7,496 nt of DNA, taken from the NCBI GenBank assembly GCA_030837265.1, contig JAUPKV010000389.1, positions 1 through 7,496 on the forward strand. The letters run 5' to 3'. The notes under the pieces were generated by a model. That model worked only from the letters and a program-made list of their open reading frames with translations. It did not search any database and was not told the origin of the DNA. The stretch is from Methanobacteriota archaeon (GTDB taxonomy: Archaea; Halobacteriota; Methanosarcinia; Methanosarcinales; Methanosarcinaceae). Position numbers and translations under genes: made by a program. This document shows, in pieces, positions 1 through 4,470 of the stretch. Numbering within the stretch: the first letter of the stretch is position 1; every line of letters starts with the position of its first letter.

Positions 1-102
1 GATAGTCTGGTTGCAATCTCTGCTGTAATATGCAGTGATAATGTAAAAAGTGAAATAGAAAGTTTCATTGATATCATTAACCGAATAAAATGCAGAGATT
101 AA
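1..102 (+). CDS. C-terminal fragment of an unidentified protein
   Basis: An open frame enters from the left edge and ends at TAA 100-102, giving the last 33 residues of a plus-strand gene. The tail starts DSLVAISAVICSDN and ends IINRIKCRD. The alternation of a short hydrophobic strand (LVAISAVIC) with an amphipathic helix (VKSEIESFIDIINRI) resembles the last strand and helix of a small ferredoxin-like or ACT-like regulatory domain. That is only a shape resemblance, and I do not recognise the protein. It converges on cysE, with 60 bases between the two stop codons, so it is not part of the cysteine operon. That an open frame really continues to the left cannot be tested here. Confidence 0.5.
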   Translation, partial: DSLVAISAVICSDNVKSEIESFIDIINRIKCRD

Positions 103-111
103 AAAAGAAAA
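101..111 (-). terminator. Oligo-T terminator after cysE
   Basis: Read on the minus strand this is TTTTCTTTTTT, about 52 bases past the cysE stop codon. It is a typical archaeal T-rich termination tract and would end the cysK-cysE transcript. It overlaps the last codon of the convergent left-edge gene by a couple of bases, which is usual for tightly packed convergent genes. Confidence 0.4.
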
Positions 112-137
112 TTCGTCAATTAGATGCTCTTTAAGTC

Positions 138-146
138 TTTTTTGTT
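138..146 (+). terminator. Oligo-T terminator for the left-edge gene
   Basis: A T-rich run (six T, then GTT) lies about 35 bases after the stop of the left-edge plus-strand gene. Archaeal RNA polymerase typically terminates at oligo-T tracts without needing a hairpin. The placement between convergent genes fits, but there is no other evidence. Confidence 0.4.
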
Positions 147-162
147 TCAGTCTTCAGGGGGA

Positions 163-1110
163 CTACTGATCTTGTGTTTGTTCTTTGAATCTATCCAAAT
201 TCCAGGGTTCATCAAGAATGTTTACACTAACCTTTTCTATCCCTCCAACATTGAAAACTTTTCTCCTGACCTGGTCCTTGATATAATCTGCCATAGGACA
301 AAGATTAGTGGTCAATACTAGATCCACATTTACATTTGAACCATCTACAATTACATCTTTGACCAGCCCCATTTTGACGATATCTATTCCGACCTCAGGG
401 TCGATTACCTTTCTTAGCTGCAAATAAATTTGCTCATCTTTTTTAGGAACAGTTTTCTCTAAAGGTGTCCTATATACGGATGTGTATCTTTGTGCCTGGA
501 CTTTTTCTTCTAACCTGCTCAACCTGTCAAGCATCTGACCTACTACTCTGAGCATGGGATCGGGTAACTTATTATGTTCTAGCGGCCCTTCGGGCACGGA
601 TGGTTGGAGCTCTGCAATCCTGGCCGGAACTCCAACTGCAGTAGCACCGGGCGGAACCGGCCGGACCACTACGGAGCCTGCACCTATCTTAGCGCCTCTT
701 CCAATGGTAATCGGACCAAGTACAGCTGCCCCGGACCCTATAACTACATCATTTTCAACAGTAGGATGGCGCTTTGTCCTTTCCAGGGATGTCCCTCCTA
801 ACACAACTCCCATATATATGAGGACATCATCGCCTACTTCAGCAGTCTCTCCGATTACCACTCCGGACCCGTGGTCTATAAAAACTCGCTTTCCAAGCTT
901 TGCTCCGGGATGGATTTCAATGCCTGTGAACATCCTGGAGAAATGAGAGAGCAGACGTGCCAGGAAATAGAAATGCTTGTTCCAGAGAAAGTGAGAGACC
1001 CTATGTATCCAGACCGCATGCAGGCCGGGATAGCAGAATATTACCTCCAGGGTAGACCTTGCCGCAGGATCCTTTTCAAAGACTGTCTTTATATCTTCCC
1101 TGATTCCCAT
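163..1110 (-). CDS. cysE: Serine O-acetyltransferase with a fused C-terminal MIP18/DUF59 domain
   Basis: Makes O-acetylserine from serine and acetyl-CoA, the first step of cysteine synthesis in the cytoplasm. It has 315 residues. Residues 1-165 are a short-type (Bacillus- or cyanobacterium-like) serine acetyltransferase: DPAA at 14-17, then a left-handed beta-helix with GIEIHPGA 63-70, [11 protein letters not shown] 78-88 (H80 is the expected catalytic His), RHP 114-116, GAGSVV 143-148 and GVPAR 160-164. Residues 175-207 (LEHNKLPDP, then a leucine-rich helix) match the tail of that bacterial subfamily. Residues 226-305 form an additional domain: [14 protein letters not shown] 237-250, TTNLCPM with C271, and EPW 301-303, the signature of the MIP18/DUF59 (SufT/PaaD-like) family linked to Fe-S assembly. 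The start is preceded by GGAAG (1118-1122), 7 bases away. It is the second gene of the operon, 77 bases after cysK. The protein lacks the C-terminal Ile that docks bacterial CysE into CysK. The acetyltransferase call is firm; the role of the added domain is unknown. Confidence 0.93.
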   Translation of the reverse strand: MGIREDIKTVFEKDPAARSTLEVIFCYPGLHAVWIHRVSHFLWNKHFYFLARLLSHFSRMFTGIEIHPGAKLGKRVFIDHGSGVVIGETAEVGDDVLIYMGVVLGGTSLERTKRHPTVENDVVIGSGAAVLGPITIGRGAKIGAGSVVVRPVPPGATAVGVPARIAELQPSVPEGPLEHNKLPDPMLRVVGQMLDRLSRLEEKVQAQRYTSVYRTPLEKTVPKKDEQIYLQLRKVIDPEVGIDIVKMGLVKDVIVDGSNVNVDLVLTTNLCPMADYIKDQVRRKVFNVGGIEKVSVNILDEPWNLDRFKEQTQDQ

Positions 1111-1187
1111 TTGAAATCTTCCAAATCATATCTAAAGAATTGGCCAAATTTATCAGACTAATTATCAAATTATCGTCAAGTAATCTG

Positions 1188-2114
1188 TTAATCAAACAAA
1201 TCGGTACTCAAATATCGTTCCCCGGTATCAGGTAAAATAACAACAATCATTTTCCCTTTCATTTCTTCACGGGATGCGACCTGTAGTGCTGCAAAGGTAG
1301 CTGCACCTGATGATATGCCTGCAAGGATGCCTTCTTCCTTTGCTAATCTTCTGGCAGTTGCTGCAGCATTGTCTCCGCTTACCTTGATAATTTCATCGAC
1401 CAGTTCAATCCGGAGTACATCCGGAACGAAACCCGCACCTATTCCCTGAATCTTGTGGGGGCCCGGATTTCCGCCGCTTAGCACCGGAGATTCGGCAGGC
1501 TCAACTGCAATCGCCTTAAAAGCAGGTTTCCGTTTCTTGAGCACGCTGGCAACCCCTGTAATAGTACCCCCCGTACCCACACCTGCTACTATCACATCTG
1601 CCTTGCCGTCTGTATCTTTCCATATTTCTTCTGCAGTCGTCCTGCGGTGGACTTCAGGATTTGCAGGGTTTCGGAACTGCTGTGGTATGTAGTAAAGCGC
1701 AGGGTTTTCTGCAGCCATATTTTCTGCTTTACTGACTGCTCCTTTCATACCTTCTGTGCCGGGTGTCAGTACCAGATCCGCTCCAAGGGCTTTAAGCAGT
1801 TTTCTCCTTTCGATCGTCATTGTTTCAGGCATGACAAGTATGAGTTTATATCCACGGGCAGCGCATATGCCTGCAAGAGCTATTCCCGTATTGCCGCTGG
1901 TAGGCTCGACAATAGTAGTGCCTTCTTGTATTTTCCCTTCAAGTTCGGCTGCTTCGATCATTGCCAGGCCGATTCTGTCTTTTACACTTCCCATAGGATT
2001 GAAAGATTCTACTTTAGCCACCACATCAGCATGCAGACCTTTTGTCATGCGGTTTAACCGGACGAGGGGGGTACTGCCTATTGTCCAGGTTATATTGGAA
2101 TATATCCGTCCCAT
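1188..2114 (-). CDS. cysK: Cysteine synthase A (O-acetylserine sulfhydrylase)
   Basis: A cytoplasmic PLP enzyme that joins O-acetylserine and sulfide to give cysteine and acetate, using the product of the adjacent cysE. The 308 residues span the full family length. Visible motifs are GSTPLVRLN 13-21, the PLP lysine K45 in SVKDR, the substrate loop TSGNTG 72-77, QQFRNPAN 145-152, the phosphate-binding GTGGT 180-184, [12 protein letters not shown] 220-231 and GISSGA 266-271. This pattern is typical of CysK rather than cystathionine beta-synthase, since no regulatory CBS domain follows. The start ATG has a strong ribosome site, AGGTGAT at 2118-2124, matching the archaeal 16S tail. It is the first gene of the leftward cysK-cysE operon, with the shared TTCACAATTGTGAA palindrome upstream, so control together with iscS is likely. 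The gene looks bacterial in type, consistent with old transfer into methanogens. Confidence 0.97.
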   Translation of the reverse strand: MGRIYSNITWTIGSTPLVRLNRMTKGLHADVVAKVESFNPMGSVKDRIGLAMIEAAELEGKIQEGTTIVEPTSGNTGIALAGICAARGYKLILVMPETMTIERRKLLKALGADLVLTPGTEGMKGAVSKAENMAAENPALYYIPQQFRNPANPEVHRRTTAEEIWKDTDGKADVIVAGVGTGGTITGVASVLKKRKPAFKAIAVEPAESPVLSGGNPGPHKIQGIGAGFVPDVLRIELVDEIIKVSGDNAAATARRLAKEEGILAGISSGAATFAALQVASREEMKGKMIVVILPDTGERYLSTDLFD

Positions 2115-2117
2115 ACT

Positions 2118-2124
2118 ATCACCT
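2118..2124 (-). promoter_or_regulatory. Strong ribosome binding site of cysK
   Basis: On the minus strand this reads AGGTGAT, three bases before the cysK ATG. It is a seven-base match to the sequence complementary to the archaeal 16S 3' end (AGGAGGTGAT), and it fixes the start codon. Confidence 0.7.
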
Positions 2125-2167
2125 TTCTCACTTCAACGAGTATAATATTTTTATTCCATTATTAAGA

Positions 2168-2183
2168 TTATATTGCAATATAA
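2168..2183. repeat. 16-bp perfect AT-rich palindrome in the cysK leader
   Basis: TTATATTGCAATATAA reads the same on both strands. It lies between the shared operator and the cysK start. Part of it and the next base (2177-2184, TTTATATT on the minus strand) also look like a TATA box. It may therefore be a second promoter element, a second regulator site, or a small hairpin in the leader RNA if transcription starts near 2204. It is AT-rich, which lowers its significance. Confidence 0.45.
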
Positions 2184-2197
2184 AGCAATTATGAATA

Positions 2198-2211
2198 TTC
2201 ACAATTGTGAA
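2198..2211. promoter_or_regulatory. Shared operator, copy 1 (cysK promoter)
   Basis: Perfect palindrome TTCACAATTGTGAA, here extending to 16 bp (2197-2212) with matching A/T on each side. Identical 14-bp copies lie before the HTH regulator and before iscS. Its centre is about 25 bp downstream of the TATA-like element at 2225-2233, where the transcription start would be expected, so a bound protein would probably block initiation. A weaker partial copy (TTCATAATTG on the minus strand, 2186-2195) lies next to it on the cysK side. Confidence 0.75.
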
Positions 2212-2224
2212 TTTATCTTCTCTC

Positions 2225-2233
2225 AAATATATA
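2225..2233 (-). promoter_or_regulatory. Probable TATA box of the cysK-cysE operon
   Basis: The minus strand reads TATATATTT, a good archaeal TATA-like element. Initiation about 25 bases further on would fall near 2204, inside the operator, giving a leader of roughly 90 bases. The alternative TATA-like stretch TTTATATT at 2177-2184 would give a shorter leader and put the operator upstream of the promoter. I prefer the first because the same TATA-operator spacing recurs at the two other operators. Confidence 0.45.
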
Positions 2234-2366
2234 GTTATCGAGAATTAGAAGTTCAATGCTCAGAGGAAAAAATATACCCGGTATAGAGAATAGAAAAGAG
2301 TTAAAAGACAAGGAACCATGGAATTTAAGCTGTACGGATTCCGTTTTTTGTTTTATTGGTCCGGTT

Positions 2367-2771
2367 CTATTTTTTATTCTCCGGTTCTTCTTTATATTGC
2401 CTCGCTTTATTATCTGACTCACTAGACTTCTCTGTCTTAGTATCTGACTGATCCGGACCGCAGTTGCTGTTGCAGCTACTTTCAATTCCTCTTGCACTGC
2501 CACATATCTGACATATCCTGACTACAAAATCGTCGACCTTATTGTCTATCAGGTCCTGAGCAAGTTTTTCTATCAACTCTTTAGTCTCGCTCTGAAACTC
2601 AATCCTGTATCCTCTTTTTCCGGACATATACTGAGAAACGGCTGACGGGGCAATTCCCAGCAGCTTTGCTGACGCTGCTTGCGATTGTCCTTTTTTTACA
2701 AGTTCGCTAGCCAGGCTGGCCCTTATTGCGGGGACCAGGTCCCACACAATCTTTTGACATGGAGTTTCCAT
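2367..2771 (-). CDS. Cys-bearing XRE-type HTH transcriptional regulator (COG2522-like)
   Basis: A small DNA-binding protein, 134 residues from the chosen ATG. The N-terminal part (TPCQKIVWDLVPAIRASLASELVKKG) and the helix-turn-helix at about 34-54 (AKLLGIAPSAVSQYMSGKRG) match archaeal COG2522 regulators, the HTH unit also found fused to ThiN domains; here no ThiN follows. After a helical stretch (62-86) comes a cysteine cluster, C87-X2-C90-X9-C100-X3-C104, plus C5 near the N-terminus, which could bind an Fe-S cluster or metal. The tail, 105-134, is charged and probably disordered. ATG at 2771 is preferred because family members begin just before this conserved Cys region and a GTGATGGTGG ribosome-site-like stretch precedes it; ATG 2780 or GTG 2783 are alternatives. 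One copy of the shared palindrome lies just upstream, implying autoregulation. That this protein binds the three palindromes is my inference. Confidence 0.82.
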   Translation of the reverse strand: METPCQKIVWDLVPAIRASLASELVKKGQSQAASAKLLGIAPSAVSQYMSGKRGYRIEFQSETKELIEKLAQDLIDNKVDDFVVRICQICGSARGIESSCNSNCGPDQSDTKTEKSSESDNKARQYKEEPENKK

Positions 2772-2792
2772 AACCACCATCACTGTTGATAT

Positions 2793-2806
2793 TTCACAAT
2801 TGTGAA
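2793..2806. promoter_or_regulatory. Shared operator, copy 2 (HTH regulator promoter)
   Basis: Perfect palindrome TTCACAATTGTGAA, identical to the cysK and iscS copies. It sits about 22 bases before the preferred start codon of the HTH gene, with its centre about 30 bp downstream of the TATA-like element at 2824-2834. Additional matching arms, GATAT at 2788-2792 and ATATC at 2810-2814, flank it asymmetrically with three extra bases on one side. The location implies negative autoregulation if the HTH protein is the binder. Confidence 0.75.
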
Positions 2807-2823
2807 CGAATATCTCTTATATG

Positions 2824-2834
2824 TATATATATTT
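2824..2834 (-). promoter_or_regulatory. Probable TATA box of the HTH regulator
   Basis: The minus strand reads AAATATATATA, a strong archaeal TATA-like sequence. Initiation about 25 bases downstream would fall near 2804, inside the palindromic operator, giving a leader of about 30 bases. Confidence 0.5.
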
Positions 2835-2913
2835 ATTATCAGTGTAAAAAATACTGGTAATAAATTGATTGTTGTAAGATTTCTATTAGTATCTTGTTTT
2901 TAGGAATCATATT

Positions 2914-2972
2914 TCATAAATCCATTGCGATATAGATTGAGGCAATCTAATAACAATCCATACGATTTATGA
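2914..2972. repeat. Nested inverted repeat between antiporter and HTH regulator
   Basis: Three nested dyads share one axis. The outer arms TCATAAATC (2914-2922) and GATTTATGA (2964-2972) are perfectly complementary, middle arms are ATTG (2924-2927) and CAAT (2954-2957), and the inner hairpin has arms TAGATTG (2933-2939) and CAATCTA (2943-2949) around a 3-base loop. It lies about 30 bases after the antiporter stop codon on the minus strand. A processed 3' end, a terminator-like hairpin, a small RNA or a remnant of a small mobile repeat are all possible. No clear oligo-T follows. The rest of the 2835-3001 gap shows nothing recognisable. Confidence 0.5.
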
Positions 2973-3001
2973 TAAGTTTGGCATATTAGCACTACGAAAT
3001 A

Positions 3002-4210
3002 CTAACTTTTTAATCTACTCATTATCGGGCCACTTAGAATGGAGGTAACAAGTGCCATGATGATCAAAGCCACAAATAGATGATCATCTATTAGTCCGGC
3101 ATCTCTTGCGACAGTAGCTAATATTATTTCCATTGCACCCCTTGCATTTAAAGCAAAGCCTACGACTGCAGACTGCTTCCACGACATCTTGCTTACTCTC
3201 AGTCCAAACGTAACTCCAAGTACTTTACCTATGCACGCAATAGAAAGGACCATAAGCACCAGTACCGGATTAAAAGATTCCACAAAATTAGCTCTCAAGC
3301 CGATTGAAACAAAATAGAGCGGGGCAAAAAAATACATTACGAATTGATATACCATCTCATGCGCATTGTCTCGTTTTTCCAGGTTCTGGGAGAAAGCAAG
3401 TCCCACTAAAAAAGCACCAAAAACTGCATGTATTCCGATAGCTTCAGCACAGGCTGCGGCAAGCAATATAAGGACTGCCGTAATTCCAAGGAACGATCCC
3501 GGCCAGGGCATATATAACTTGAGCCACTTTAGAGCTTCCTGGGCTATGACTCGTCCTACGGTAAGCATGAAAGCAAATAGCAAAAATACTAGCAGGAAAG
3601 TCATGTAAGGTGGAATATTGATGATGCTTTCAGGTGACAAATTACTTAAAATAAAAGCGAACAAAGACCAGCCAATCAGGTCATTTATGGTTGCAGCACC
3701 AGTAATGATCATCCCCATATCCGTGTTCATCAAGTCCAGATCCATGAGTATTCTTACAATCACCGGGAGTGCTGATATCGACAGTGCTGTGCCCATGAAG
3801 ATTGCGAAAAGTAATGAATCTACATGAAAATGCCCTTTCCATAAGTCAGGGAACAGGATAACCATCCCGAAACCCATTACGAACGGTACAATAATACCTG
3901 TTAAGCTGGCCCAGGCTATGTTAGTGATCCGTTTCCTGGCCAGGCTCAAGTTCATTTCCAGACCTGCAGCAAATAAGAAGAATAGCATACAAATCTGGAT
4001 AAGAGCGTCTCTTCCCTGGAAAATGGCTCCGGATGCTGGGAATAGCCAATGGAAAGTGCTGGGACTGACCCACCCCCAAACTGTCGGGCCGAGAATTATG
4101 CCGCCGAAAAGCTCGCCAAAAACAGCCGGGAGGTGTAGCCTGCTCATCAATTGACCGCACAATAAAGCCATGGACAGCATAACAGCTATCTCCAGGAAAA
4201 AAATTACCAT
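3002..4210 (-). CDS. CPA2-family cation:proton antiporter (Kef/NapA-like membrane domain)
   Basis: An integral membrane exchanger of Na+ or K+ for H+, 402 residues and about 12-13 hydrophobic segments. Landmarks: LPAVFGELFGGIILGP 27-42 (TM2), FLFAAGLEMNL 78-88, TALSISALPVIVRIL 141-155 (TM4), the ion-site pair N176-D177 in ATINDLIGW, HAVFGAFLVGLAFS 261-274, FFAPLYFVSIGLRAN 294-308, the TM10 lysine K329 in GK, and NARGAMEII 355-363. No C-terminal RCK/TrkA domain follows, so it is a bare transporter domain. The ion pair is Asn-Asp, not the Asp-Asp of electrogenic NapA/NhaA types, which suggests electroneutral exchange. The ribosome site GAGGTGA (4232-4238) is 21 bases from the ATG, so the true start may differ. 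It lies between the regulator and iscS, but no operator copy sits at its promoter. Confidence 0.9.
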   Translation of the reverse strand: MVIFFLEIAVMLSMALLCGQLMSRLHLPAVFGELFGGIILGPTVWGWVSPSTFHWLFPASGAIFQGRDALIQICMLFFLFAAGLEMNLSLARKRITNIAWASLTGIIVPFVMGFGMVILFPDLWKGHFHVDSLLFAIFMGTALSISALPVIVRILMDLDLMNTDMGMIITGAATINDLIGWSLFAFILSNLSPESIINIPPYMTFLLVFLLFAFMLTVGRVIAQEALKWLKLYMPWPGSFLGITAVLILLAAACAEAIGIHAVFGAFLVGLAFSQNLEKRDNAHEMVYQFVMYFFAPLYFVSIGLRANFVESFNPVLVLMVLSIACIGKVLGVTFGLRVSKMSWKQSAVVGFALNARGAMEIILATVARDAGLIDDHLFVALIIMALVTSILSGPIMSRLKS

Positions 4211-4231
4211 TTCTATTGGCGCAATAAAATT

Positions 4232-4238
4232 TCACCTC
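4232..4238 (-). promoter_or_regulatory. Misplaced ribosome binding site upstream of the antiporter
   Basis: The minus strand reads GAGGTGA, an excellent Shine-Dalgarno match. The first in-frame ATG is 21 bases away, too far for normal use, and an in-frame TGA overlaps the site, limiting upstream extension. An in-frame ATT at 4223-4225 lies at normal spacing (6 bases) and would add five residues. Either a rare ATT start is used or the leader RNA folds. Confidence 0.4.
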
Positions 4239-4310
4239 ATTTTTTACAATAAATACTCATTGATCTTCAAAGTTTCATATAGCTAAATAAGACAAAAATA
4301 AAAATTTATT

Positions 4311-4333
4311 CCCCAAAAAAGCATTATTTGGGG
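4311..4333. repeat. Inverted repeat CCCCAAA-N9-TTTGGGG in the antiporter-iscS intergenic region
   Basis: Perfect 7-bp arms at 4311-4317 and 4327-4333 flank a 9-base AT-rich spacer. It lies upstream of both divergent genes and about 24 bp before a TATA-like element facing iscS. The 16-bp separation of the arms would suit a dimeric regulator unrelated to the TTCACAATTGTGAA sites. It could equally be chance within low-complexity DNA. The rest of the 4211-4470 gap holds the promoters listed separately. Confidence 0.4.
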
Positions 4334-4356
4334 CAAAATTTACTTTTCCGGAGTTC

Positions 4357-4366
4357 TTTATATAAA
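4357..4366 (+). promoter_or_regulatory. Upstream TATA-like element facing iscS
   Basis: TTTATATAAA is close to the ideal archaeal TATA box. Transcription from it would begin near 4387 and give a leader of about 85 bases before the preferred iscS start. It may be a second promoter that bypasses or is only partly affected by the operator further downstream. Confidence 0.4.
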
Positions 4367-4421
4367 ATTTTTGATTTTAACACATAAGTTATTTTTATCA
4401 AAGCTCATCCTACGATAAAAC

Positions 4422-4430
4422 TTAAATATT
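4422..4430 (+). promoter_or_regulatory. Proximal TATA-like element of the iscS operon
   Basis: TTAAATATT lies about 28 bp before the centre of the shared operator, the same arrangement as at cysK and the regulator gene. Initiation near 4451 would fall inside the operator and give a leader of about 20 bases, consistent with translation from GTG 4471 and not from ATG 4441. Confidence 0.4.
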
Positions 4431-4442
4431 CACAATCGTTAT
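4429..4442. promoter_or_regulatory. Degenerate second operator before iscS
   Basis: TTCACAATCGTTAT matches the shared palindrome at 11 of 14 positions, with the first half-site (TTCACAAT) intact. It begins 19 bp before the perfect copy, close to two DNA helical turns, so dimers on the two sites would lie on the same DNA face. It also overlaps the end of the proximal TATA-like element. Confidence 0.45.
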
Positions 4443-4447
4443 GTTTA

Positions 4448-4461
4448 TTCACAATTGTGAA
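4448..4461. promoter_or_regulatory. Shared operator, copy 3 (iscS promoter)
   Basis: Perfect palindrome TTCACAATTGTGAA, identical to the cysK and HTH-regulator copies. It lies just before the iscS ribosome site and at the expected transcription start from the proximal TATA-like element. If ATG 4441 were the start codon, the operator would be inside the coding sequence. Confidence 0.75.
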
Positions 4462-4470
4462 GGTGTAGGT

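Noticed and set aside
554..946. A 130-codon plus-strand open frame opposite cysE
   Set aside because: It is antisense to well-conserved serine acetyltransferase codons, has low-complexity Pro/Thr/Ser-rich content, and has no family resemblance.
163..1110. Possibility that the cysE extra domain is a separate gene joined by a sequencing error
   Set aside because: The frame is continuous through a plausible linker with no internal start plus ribosome site that I could see, so a true fusion is the simpler reading.
1647..2145. Two overlapping plus-strand open frames of 129 and 136 codons opposite cysK
   Set aside because: Both are antisense to conserved cysK motifs and have no ribosome site or recognisable domain.
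2334..2350. ACGGATTCCGT followed by six T on the plus strand, terminator-like
   Set aside because: The flanking genes are both on the minus strand and no plus-strand gene precedes it; in the minus direction the T tract becomes A.
2349..2388. Imperfect 20-bp tandem repeat (GAACCGGA core) around the stop of the HTH gene
   Set aside because: Only the first eight bases match exactly and the rest is A-rich. It is compatible with chance or ordinary slippage and affects only the disordered tail.
2213..2503. A 96-codon minus-strand frame overlapping the end of the HTH gene and the cysK operator
   Set aside because: It overlaps the HTH gene's cysteine cluster in another frame, runs through the promoter and operator of cysK, and has no family resemblance.
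3921..4235. A 104-codon minus-strand frame beginning with GTG inside the antiporter's GAGGTGA
   Set aside because: It is out of frame with the clear antiporter sequence, and its content is not membrane-like or recognisable. The GTG belongs to the ribosome site.
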